A program made the position numbers and the translations under genes. A stretch of 64,000 nucleotides of DNA from Aldehydirespirator sp965203575 (lineage in GTDB: Bacteria > Actinomycetota > Acidimicrobiia > Acidimicrobiales > Aldehydirespiratoraceae), in assembly GCA_965203575.1 (NCBI GenBank), contig OZ241894.1, forward strand, positions 3,658,001-3,722,000, written 5' to 3'. Below the pieces are notes generated by a model. That model saw nothing but the letters and a program-made list of their open reading frames with translations. It was not told the DNA's origin and did no database searches. Positions 53,164 through 61,129 of the stretch are shown here, in pieces. Position 1 is the first letter of the stretch, and each line of letters begins with the position of its first letter.

Positions 53164-54128
53164 GGTTCCTCCTCCATGGCATCGCCATCATCGTCCATGT
53201 CGTGGGCAGCCTTCTGCTGCGCTTCGAAAAGATGCTCGTCGGGAATGTCGGGACACCGCTCTGCAAGGTCGCAGAAGCCACAGTGGGGCCCAGGAAACGT
53301 ACGCGGCCACCGCGTCGCTGCGATCGATCCGTCAACCTCCCGGCACAGTTGAGCGGTCTCGACGACCCGATCCGCTGCCCACGCCAGCAGGTCGGCATCG
53401 ACCGGTAGCGGATGGAGCGTGGCGGACGGAACGAGCGTCAGACCGGCAACAACGGCCGGAGCAGCGCCCCCGCACAGAGTCTCGACCAGAGCATAGAAGG
53501 CAAGTTCATCTGCTATGCCGTACCCCTTGCCTGACTTGACCTCTACGAGGACGCGCTCGGCAGCCATTACAACAAGATCTGGCCGTGCTGAAACAACCAC
53601 ATCGGCCGCCAACTCCACAGTCGTCCAGTTCTGCGAGATCACCGTGAACGCGGTCAGATCGCCCATCGCACGCTTCAACTCTTCGCATCGCGCAGCGACA
53701 ATCCGGTCGTGTTCGAGCTGGTCCGCCGACGACTGTGCCTCGTACCACTCCTGGAGTTCTAGGTCTTCATGGCGGAGGGGCGCCGCTATGGCGGCATTCC
53801 ATGTCTCCATCACTGACACAGCGTGGTCGTTCGTCTCGTGAGGTGTGTCTGGAGCAACCGCGATGGCGGAGGCAGCCACGTCGATGACACGACCCACAGC
53901 TATGTGCTCGTTCATTGGCGCGCTGCCACCACCGATTAGCTGAGCGGGACATGTCCCGCCGCGTCGAAGCCGATCCTTGGTGATCCTCAGTGGGCCGTCC
54001 GGCCGATCCCATCCTGAGAGTGCTTCTGTGAGCGCTAGATCAAGCCCGGCCCGAAGTTCGGCAATTTCTTGCTCGGTGACCTCTGCTGGCTTGACCTCCT
54101 CGACGAGCTCTTGAATTGTGTTCGCCAT
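53157..54128 (-). CDS. PD-(D/E)XK nuclease, Cas4/RecB-like
   Basis: A 323-residue nuclease from the ATG at 54128. The catalytic core is SARPDLVVMAAERVLVEVKSG (Asp, Glu-x-Lys) at about residues 193-212. GGTCPAQLIGGG near residue 58 and CGFCDLAERC at about 292 supply the four Fe-S cysteines. The family includes Cas4, AddB and Dna2-type 5'-3' nucleases. It is the first gene of the pair with 52285-53163, their coding regions overlapping by seven bases. There is no Cas1/Cas2 nearby, so it is not a CRISPR Cas4. Confidence 0.82.
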   Translation of the reverse strand: MANTIQELVEEVKPAEVTEQEIAELRAGLDLALTEALSGWDRPDGPLRITKDRLRRGGTCPAQLIGGGSAPMNEHIAVGRVIDVAASAIAVAPDTPHETNDHAVSVMETWNAAIAAPLRHEDLELQEWYEAQSSADQLEHDRIVAARCEELKRAMGDLTAFTVISQNWTTVELAADVVVSARPDLVVMAAERVLVEVKSGKGYGIADELAFYALVETLCGGAAPAVVAGLTLVPSATLHPLPVDADLLAWAADRVVETAQLCREVDGSIAATRWPRTFPGPHCGFCDLAERCPDIPDEHLFEAQQKAAHDMDDDGDAMEEEPW

Positions 54129-54258
54129 CGGTCCTGTTGTACTCGACCGGTGTGACACGAAGCCCTCCTTGAGGGCGAACGACCACCGTGATGGACTTCC
54201 GACCTCGGCGAGTATCACTTGACGGTGGCATCATTTGCCGTGTCAAGGAGAGGGACTC

Positions 54259-55359
54259 ATGGCTGTTGAGATGGCGATCTGGCGAATGACCGGCGATGGG
54301 CCGCACCAGCTGGCGTCGTCGCCACTGGACTCTGAGCACCGCCTCGAGGACATGCTCGCTGAGGATCCCGCCATGAGCGGGACCGACCTTCTCATCGTCG
54401 GTCGGCAGGTGAAGACCGGATACGGAGGATCCATAGATCTCCTTGCCCTCGATGCCGACGGCCGTGCCCATGTGCTTGAGCTCAAGCGTGACCGAACTCC
54501 ACGAGACGTGGTCGCCCAGACGCTCGACTATGGGTCTTGGGTGCAGGGCCTCAGTGTTGAAGATCTCGAACAGATCTACGTCGACTACCACGGTGACGAC
54601 ACAGAGCTGGACGCAGCCTTCGCCGACCGCTTCGGCAGCCCGTTGCCGGACGTAGTCAACGCCGATCAGCAGTTCACGATCATCGCGTCTGAACTCGACC
54701 CGACCTCTGACCGCATCGTCGAGTTCCTCGCAGAGTCCTACGGAGTACCGATCAACGCCGTTTTCTTTCGACACTTCAGCGACGATGGCCGCGACTACCT
54801 GGCGCGGACATGGCTGCTCGATCCGCAACCCGTCGAAGGCAAGGCTGGTCGACCGTCGCGTAGCAAGAAGCGGCCGTGGAACGGTCGGGACTTCTACATC
54901 GTGCTCGGCCGGATCGATGACCCCCGGCGCTGGTCGATAGCGAGCACGTACGGGCTCCTAAACGCAGGAGGAGGATCGTGGTACTGGAAACCGCTTCGAA
55001 GCCTCAAGCCTGGCAGCCGCGTGTTCGCGCACGTAGGCGGAGCTGGCTATGTGGGCATCGGGCAAGTCACCGGTGATTTGATCCCCTTACGCGATGCCCA
55101 AGTCGAGATCAACGGTCAACCTCAGTCCCTGCTCGATCAGCCACATCCGGGCGGGGGGACCTGGGAGGGGGCAGAGTCCGACGACTCTGAGGAAACCGAG
55201 ATGGTCGTACCGGTCGAGTGGCTCGCAAAGCGCACCCTGGATCAAGCCTTCTGGGAGAAGGGACTATTCGCCTCACAGGTCACCGTCTGCAAGCTGCGCG
55301 ACGAGCACACCATCACAACGGTCGAATCGGCCTTCGGGCTCAACGCACTAAATGACTAG
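54259..55359 (+). CDS. DUF91/NucS-like nuclease with C-terminal PUA-like domain
   Basis: A 366-residue protein. The N-terminal domain is PD-(D/E)XK: GGSIDLLALDADGRAHVLEL then KRDRTPRDVVAQTLDYGSWV, with acidic residues and Glu-x-Lys characteristic of DUF91/NucS endonucleases. Residues about 205-366 (NGRDFYIVLGRIDDPRRW, then FAHVGGAGYVGIGQVTG) look like an EVE/ASCH-type PUA domain, which reads modified bases or RNA. A nuclease fused to a modified-base reader would suit restriction of modified phage DNA. ATG 54259 with AAGGAGAGGG upstream. Divergent from the Cas4-like pair. Confidence 0.78.
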   Translation: MAVEMAIWRMTGDGPHQLASSPLDSEHRLEDMLAEDPAMSGTDLLIVGRQVKTGYGGSIDLLALDADGRAHVLELKRDRTPRDVVAQTLDYGSWVQGLSVEDLEQIYVDYHGDDTELDAAFADRFGSPLPDVVNADQQFTIIASELDPTSDRIVEFLAESYGVPINAVFFRHFSDDGRDYLARTWLLDPQPVEGKAGRPSRSKKRPWNGRDFYIVLGRIDDPRRWSIASTYGLLNAGGGSWYWKPLRSLKPGSRVFAHVGGAGYVGIGQVTGDLIPLRDAQVEINGQPQSLLDQPHPGGGTWEGAESDDSEETEMVVPVEWLAKRTLDQAFWEKGLFASQVTVCKLRDEHTITTVESAFGLNALND

Positions 55360-55411
55360 TCGGTGAACTCAGGCCACCAACAATCGTTTCAAACTCTCTA
55401 AGGCAACCAGA

Positions 55412-58400
55412 CTACGGTTGACCAACCAGGCTCATTAATGTTGAATAGTCAGTTACAACATCATATTTCACATTAGTACCCTTCTTCGCGTTCAGAGACT
55501 TGAAGAACTTGCGGGCGCATTCGATCTTTGCCGTCTCAGCCCCCTTCAGCTGCATCGAGGAGAGCGAACCTTTGGTTTCGGCGACAAAATAGACATGCTT
55601 AACCCTGCCCTCCTGGAAGGCGATGGCCCAGTCTGGGTGGTACTTACCAACCGGAGTAGGGATGAAGAAACCACGCGGAAGCTTGGCATACACGACGACC
55701 TCGTTACTGGTATCCAATTCAGTGACGAAGTCGCGCTCGACCGTTGAGTCGGTGACCACGTAGTCGTAGATGTGCTTCGTTAGCTTCGCGCCGGTTTCGC
55801 CCAAGTTCTGCCTGGTCTGATTCTCAGTGAAGATCGCCGTAGCGTGCCGCTCGGAGAGGGCGTCGTAGCTCAAGTGCTCGACGATGACCGTAGCTTTCTG
55901 CTCGTTGATGAGGCGCGCCGCTTCCGTGATGAACTGCTCGGGGTTCTGTCGGTACATCGCAAACGTATCCAGCCCGACGCCACGCAGCACCGCACTCGCC
56001 GTGCGGCGGGTGAGCTGTGTCTTCTCTGCAATCTCTCCGAGAAGGTCGTACGGCACCCGCGACGAGGCTGTGACAGCTTCGGTGTGGGTGGTCGTACTGC
56101 TGATGCCAAAGCCCGCACCCGTGGCGATGTCGTCGGCCTCAAGCGCCGTGAGCTGCTCACCTGCCTGCACGACGTACTGCATCGGCGCGACGTGCAAGTT
56201 GGCGTCGAGCGCGCTGATGCACTTAGTGACGAGCTCGTCCGCATCAAACTCAACCTGGTATACGGCCTTGTGGTTGATTCGATTCCAGAGTTCCTGAAAC
56301 TCCTTCTTGGCGAAGTTCCCCTCGTTGAGCGGAATGCGCTTGGGCTTCCGTCCATCCGTAGGTTGCGGAAAGTCGACGTGTAGAGAATCGATCAGCTCTG
56401 CGACCTGGTAGTGGAACTGGTCTAGTTCGGCTGGCAACTCCGGCATGTCGATGTCCGCACGGTATAGCCACTTGTCAGTTAGTTGCTGCTGGTAGTCGAT
56501 GAACCCGTTCACTGTGAGCCAGTACTGGAGTTGCTTGGCCTGGTCGAGGGTGATGGCGATCTGCTCGCCCGATCCGTCTGGCACTTGAAGCACCTTCCCA
56601 GCGAAGAACTCCGGTGTGGCCTTGCGGGGACGCGCGGAAAGCGACTCGGCGATCTCCTTCTGTAGCCCCGCCACAAAGTCGGTATAGGATTCGTCAGTCA
56701 CCACGGTGAGTTCGTTGATGTCGTGGACGACGAGGGGATTGTCCATTCGTTCGCCGTGCTGATTGACAGCTAGCCGCAGGCCGCGACCGATTTCCTGGCG
56801 ACGGGACACAGTGTTGTCGCTCCGCTTGAGCATCCCCATTGTGAAGACGTTTGGGTTATCCCATCCCTCGCGAAGCGCCGAGTGTGAAAAGACGAATCGC
56901 ACTGGCTCGGCGGGCGACAGCAAGCGTTCCTTGTCTTTCAGGATCAGGTCGTAGGCGTCAACGTCTGCGGAGTGACCTTTTTCCTCTCCGCGCATCGCGA
57001 CCTTCGGATCGACCAGTTGTTTCGTCTTCCTGTCGATCGAAAAGTAACCCTGATGCACGTCACGCACGTCGTCGCGCTGCAAGAATGCCTGATACAACGC
57101 GGTGGTCTCATCAAGCGCAAGTTCCCCCAAGACCGCGTCGACCGCAGCGAGGTACTCCTCCTCGAAGACGCTCGCGTAGTCGCCAAGGGTGTCCTCCCGG
57201 TCGTAGTCGCGGTACTTGGCTACCTCATCGATGAAGAACAGCGACAGCACCTTGATGCCCTGTGCGAATAGCTCGCGCTCCTTGTCGATGTGGGCTCTGA
57301 TCACCTCACGGATTTGGATGCGACGCTTCGATTCCTCGGTGACGTCACGATCCGCGAGTTGCCCAGCGACAACCAGGTCCCCATTGCTCAGCTCGATTAC
57401 ATCGCGATTGGCATCGATGTCCCTGATGAACAGGCCTCTGTACGCCTCGATACCGCGCGAGACGTCGTGCAGGTTCGCCCCGACGTCGAGCCGCTTGACC
57501 TGGCGCTTGATGGGTCCTGCCCTTGTTTGCACCTCGATCTCGACACACGCCCGCGGCTTGGCTCCCTTTACAATCTCGATGGCGTTCAGATACATGTAAG
57601 CGGTCGTGCCCGCCAAACCCTTTACGGTGATGCCTCGTACAGCGATCTTCTTGACGAGCTTCTGAGTGTACGCGTCGAGAGCGTCGAGGCGGTGGACCTT
57701 ATTGTGCTCCACCCTGTGCGTTGCCGAGTAGCGCAGGGCCATGAGCGCGTTGAAGCGCCCGAGTGCCTCGAGCGATCTCGTGCCAATCTTTTGCGGCTCG
57801 TCGATGACGACAATCGGACGATTGGCTGCGATGATGTCAATCGGGCGACGGGACTGGAAGTCGTCGAGTTCATCGTAAATTCGACGGTTGTCCTTCCCGG
57901 TCGCGTTGAACGCTTGGATGTTAATGATCATCACTTGCACCCCGCCGTCCGAGCTGAAGCGTTCCAGTTCGTGTAGCTGCGACGAGTTGTATATGAACGA
58001 TCGCGGCTTCGTGCCGTAGCTCTGCTGGAAGTGTTCGGCCGTAATGTCAAACGACTTTTTTGCGCCCTCGCGGATCGCCACACTGGGTACGACCACGATG
58101 AACTTGCTCCATCCGTACCGATGGTGCAGCTCCATGATCGTCTTTATGTAGACGTACGTCTTGCCCGTGCCGGTTTCCATCTCGACATCTAGATTCGGTC
58201 CGTTTGGTGCCGCCTTGCTATAGGTGAGCTTCGGTGACAGCGGAAGGCTCTGGCTGCGCTGCACAGAATGGAGATTCTCCAGCAGTCGAAGGTTGCTCAG
58301 CTCAATCTCAGCATTACGGAAGCCCGGGTCTGGAGTCGCTAGAAGATCTAGTACCTGCTGGACTTCGTTCAGCCGACGGCCAGGATCGATACGGTACGCA

Positions 58401-58492
58401 ATCACGTCACGCTTAGGCTGGCCAGCGAAGCAGTCAACGACCGCTTCGACGGCATCGGTCTGATACTGCTGGATCTTAAACTGAAGCTTCAC
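55412..58492 (-). CDS. res: type III restriction endonuclease subunit Res
   Basis: A 1,026-residue SF2 helicase-nuclease. Walker A is EMETGTGKTYVYIKTI (about residue 107), the type III-specific motif II is VVIDEPQKIG, motif VI is RRQEIGRGLRLAV (about residue 600), and the C-terminal nuclease has HPDWAIAF with VAETKGSL. Res cuts about 25-27 bases from a site when two sites face each other, driven by ATP. It follows mod by four bases and starts with GTG. Confidence 0.95.
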   Translation of the reverse strand: MKLQFKIQQYQTDAVEAVVDCFAGQPKRDVIAYRIDPGRRLNEVQQVLDLLATPDPGFRNAEIELSNLRLLENLHSVQRSQSLPLSPKLTYSKAAPNGPNLDVEMETGTGKTYVYIKTIMELHHRYGWSKFIVVVPSVAIREGAKKSFDITAEHFQQSYGTKPRSFIYNSSQLHELERFSSDGGVQVMIINIQAFNATGKDNRRIYDELDDFQSRRPIDIIAANRPIVVIDEPQKIGTRSLEALGRFNALMALRYSATHRVEHNKVHRLDALDAYTQKLVKKIAVRGITVKGLAGTTAYMYLNAIEIVKGAKPRACVEIEVQTRAGPIKRQVKRLDVGANLHDVSRGIEAYRGLFIRDIDANRDVIELSNGDLVVAGQLADRDVTEESKRRIQIREVIRAHIDKERELFAQGIKVLSLFFIDEVAKYRDYDREDTLGDYASVFEEEYLAAVDAVLGELALDETTALYQAFLQRDDVRDVHQGYFSIDRKTKQLVDPKVAMRGEEKGHSADVDAYDLILKDKERLLSPAEPVRFVFSHSALREGWDNPNVFTMGMLKRSDNTVSRRQEIGRGLRLAVNQHGERMDNPLVVHDINELTVVTDESYTDFVAGLQKEIAESLSARPRKATPEFFAGKVLQVPDGSGEQIAITLDQAKQLQYWLTVNGFIDYQQQLTDKWLYRADIDMPELPAELDQFHYQVAELIDSLHVDFPQPTDGRKPKRIPLNEGNFAKKEFQELWNRINHKAVYQVEFDADELVTKCISALDANLHVAPMQYVVQAGEQLTALEADDIATGAGFGISSTTTHTEAVTASSRVPYDLLGEIAEKTQLTRRTASAVLRGVGLDTFAMYRQNPEQFITEAARLINEQKATVIVEHLSYDALSERHATAIFTENQTRQNLGETGAKLTKHIYDYVVTDSTVERDFVTELDTSNEVVVYAKLPRGFFIPTPVGKYHPDWAIAFQEGRVKHVYFVAETKGSLSSMQLKGAETAKIECARKFFKSLNAKKGTNVKYDVVTDYSTLMSLVGQP

Positions 58493-58496
58493 CGCC

Positions 58497-60416
58497 TTAG
58501 ATCGCCTTCACGTCGGTCGACGGCGAGACCTCAGAGAACACTTGTTCCGCATTGATGCGCTCGGCGTCCGACCCAAAAGCAGAATCGCGGAACACCGCAC
58601 GCAGTGGTTGCCGATTGGCGATCTCGCGCACCACCGTAGGACTCACCGTGTCGTCGAAGCATGCGATCACGGCGCCCTCCTCTACTACCAGGATCTCCTT
58701 TCCACCAATCCGTTCGGTCGCGATCGACATGGTTAGCTCCAGACCCCAGTCGAGCAACACTTGGAACAACAGGTCCTCGCCGGTCCGGTCCGGCTTCACG
58801 CTGTCCGTGTAGAGATCTAGCTCCTCCTGAACGAGGTCGTCTGGTGTCCGCAACACGTCGACCATGTTGGTCGTCTCAACGCGAGTCGCCCGAAAGCCTA
58901 CATCTGTGCTTTCCGCAGTCAATCCATCCATATCCGTTGCAACCTGTGTACCTGCGCGACGGATACGTTCTCGGGACAGGGCTGAAACGGTCGCATAACC
59001 TGCCTCGGCGGCTTCCGACTCAGCTTCCGTTGCCTCATCAAGTTGAATCATGATAAAACGGCGATGACTACCATCCGCAGCGTTCGCAAGCATTACGGCG
59101 TGGGCCATTGAGGAACTTCCAGCAAAAAAGTCCATTACTATGTCATCTCCGTGCGATATCGCTTGCACCAAATACCTCAGGAGTCCCGTCGGCTTAGGAT
59201 AGCTCATGACTCTTGCGCCAAACAATTCGGCTAGTTCGCTAGAAGCATCTTCATTTGTCGGAATATCATTTAGTCGATGCGAAAGGAGATTATGGGTTTT
59301 CTTCTTTTCGCCTCCCGTGCTAATATAGTTGGGCCTAAACGGAACTTTACTGATAGTGATATCGGCATTCTGACGAACGAACTCATCCAGTCTGTTCTGA
59401 GAATACCGCCACTCACCTTCCAGCCTAAACGAATTAACGTTTGTGCCGTCTGCGATCTCGACATCATCAAGTAGTTCGGTCTTAATGTTTCCGCCTGACA
59501 TATCCTGTGCTGGGATAACTCCATCTTGGCATAGGAACGATACAGAGCGTGCAGGAAAACAGAGAATGCTAGACGGGTTACCGGCATTATTGAATGGATA
59601 CTTCTTTCCTCGTTCGACTTCCCCAGCTACAAAAGCAGCCGTAAACTGCCGATTTCTAGCATAGGCTACTATGTATTCCGTCACGGAACCCATGGTTCGA
59701 TTTAGGAACGAAGGCTTCTTCTTCTTCTCCCATACGAATACTCCACAGAAGTTCTCAGATCCAAAAATCTCATCGCATATGCCACGCAAGTTGTGTACTT
59801 CATGGTCATCTATAGACACCAGGATTACGCCTTGTTCTTGCAAGAGATTCCGAGCGAGCCTTAATCGGGGATACATCATGGAAAGCCAGTCAGAGTGGAA
59901 CCGTCCGTTTGACTCAGTGTTCGCAATCAACCGAGTTCCCTCATGATCAATCTGACCGGATCGCATTAGATAATCTTCAACGTTCTCGGCGAAGTCATCA
60001 TTGTAGATAAAGTCGTTGCCAGTGTTGTACGGTGGATCGATGTAGATGAGCTTGATCTTGCCGAGATACGACTCTTGCAGGAGCTTGAGTGCGTCGAGAT
60101 TATCACCTTCGATAAAGAGGTTCCGTGTGGTGTCGAAGTGGACAGACTCTGCGCGGACTGGTCTCAGAGTCTTTGCGATCGGTGTGTTCGCTGCGAAGAG
60201 CGCCTCTCGCTTACCAGGCCAGTCCAGGTGGTACCGTTCCCGCGGTCCTTCGACAATGTGATCCGACAGTTCTTGACGAAGCAGGTCGAAGTCGATGGCT
60301 CGAACCGGGCTGCCCTCGCCGCCGATCGTTTCGGTGATGACCGTCGGAAGCAGCTCGGCGATCATGTCGATGTGCCCTTCGGTCAGATTGGGCGAGTGCA
60401 TTCTTAACTTCTTCAT
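58497..60416 (-). CDS. mod: type III DNA methyltransferase subunit Mod
   Basis: A 639-residue N6-adenine methyltransferase (beta class). Motif IV is IYIDPPYNTGNDFIYNDDF and motif I is IVMDFFAGSSSMAHAV, in the permuted order expected for Mod. The target recognition region sits between them at about residues 155-440 and is the AT-richest coding stretch in the window. ATG overlaps the DUF4391 stop by four bases. Mod provides host methylation and site recognition for Res. Confidence 0.95.
   Translation of the reverse strand: MKKLRMHSPNLTEGHIDMIAELLPTVITETIGGEGSPVRAIDFDLLRQELSDHIVEGPRERYHLDWPGKREALFAANTPIAKTLRPVRAESVHFDTTRNLFIEGDNLDALKLLQESYLGKIKLIYIDPPYNTGNDFIYNDDFAENVEDYLMRSGQIDHEGTRLIANTESNGRFHSDWLSMMYPRLRLARNLLQEQGVILVSIDDHEVHNLRGICDEIFGSENFCGVFVWEKKKKPSFLNRTMGSVTEYIVAYARNRQFTAAFVAGEVERGKKYPFNNAGNPSSILCFPARSVSFLCQDGVIPAQDMSGGNIKTELLDDVEIADGTNVNSFRLEGEWRYSQNRLDEFVRQNADITISKVPFRPNYISTGGEKKKTHNLLSHRLNDIPTNEDASSELAELFGARVMSYPKPTGLLRYLVQAISHGDDIVMDFFAGSSSMAHAVMLANAADGSHRRFIMIQLDEATEAESEAAEAGYATVSALSRERIRRAGTQVATDMDGLTAESTDVGFRATRVETTNMVDVLRTPDDLVQEELDLYTDSVKPDRTGEDLLFQVLLDWGLELTMSIATERIGGKEILVVEEGAVIACFDDTVSPTVVREIANRQPLRAVFRDSAFGSDAERINAEQVFSEVSPSTDVKAI
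59080..59960 (-). other. AT-rich target-recognition segment inside mod
   Basis: Across this part of mod the base composition falls to roughly 45% GC by eye, while the rest of mod, res and neighbours is about 55-65%. It coincides with the target recognition domain between methyltransferase motifs IV and I. This is the pattern expected if recognition domains are swapped by recombination from a lower-GC donor. Confidence 0.6.
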
Positions 60417-61129
60417 GGTGTGACCTCTTTGGGGTTGTCCTTATCGCTGGGTTGCGCAGAGCCACAAAGCAACGTCAGCACATCAGTTCGGTCTCGAAGC
60501 TCGCGGCGCAGCAGCACCCTGCGATTCAGTTGTGGTTCAGTATCGAGCTTCCGTTTGAGCGTCATAATCTCGCGTTCGACTCTGCGGGCTTGGTCTACGC
60601 GTGCCGTCGCTTCCGCTAGGGGCTCGCCGGGGCGGACTGCGAAGGGCAAGATTGACGCGAGCAGGCCGCTGTAGAGCGAGGGCAGATCAACCGCGGTAGG
60701 CAGCAACGCGCGGGCCGTATCCGCCGGTAGCCAGTCAGTGGAGAAGTAGTCGCTCAGCCGCGGCTTCTTGCCGTCGAGCTGCTTGTAGGTCGCGACCATC
60801 CTTACACGATCGCGGCCCTCGACGGCGCTGTTGATCTCGAAGATGATGGGGAACTGCACAGCCTTATCGATCGCGGCGAGCACGTCGTCGCCAACGTCGT
60901 CGTCCTTGGCATCGACGACAAAGACCTGGATCTCCGGGACAACAGCATCACCGCGGAGATGGATGGTCGTGTCGGCGAGCTTGTAGGCCCAAACGACACG
61001 CTGAACATCGGCAACGAACTTCTTGCGCAGCGATGTCGTGACGGCAGCGTGCTTATAAAACTTGGACTTCGGGACGACCCGTCCGAATCGGGCGGCCGGC
61101 GGCCAACAGTAGAGAATCTGCTCGCTCAT
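60413..61129 (-). CDS. DUF4391 domain protein of the type III RM operon
   Basis: A 238-residue DUF4391 protein: EQILYCWPPAARFGRVVPKS, then IQVFVVDAKDD and RMVATYKQLDGKKP. The C-terminal third is helical with many Arg (ARRVEREIMTLKRKL). Genes of this family regularly sit between a SNF2-like helicase and mod/res. It overlaps its neighbours by four bases on both sides (ATGA). Role within the restriction system unknown. Confidence 0.85.
   Translation of the reverse strand: MSEQILYCWPPAARFGRVVPKSKFYKHAAVTTSLRKKFVADVQRVVWAYKLADTTIHLRGDAVVPEIQVFVVDAKDDDVGDDVLAAIDKAVQFPIIFEINSAVEGRDRVRMVATYKQLDGKKPRLSDYFSTDWLPADTARALLPTAVDLPSLYSGLLASILPFAVRPGEPLAEATARVDQARRVEREIMTLKRKLDTEPQLNRRVLLRRELRDRTDVLTLLCGSAQPSDKDNPKEVTP

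Noticed and set aside
53157..54128. Cas4 of a CRISPR-Cas system
   Set aside because: No repeats, Cas1, Cas2 or interference genes are present in the window; the fold alone is shared with many other nucleases.
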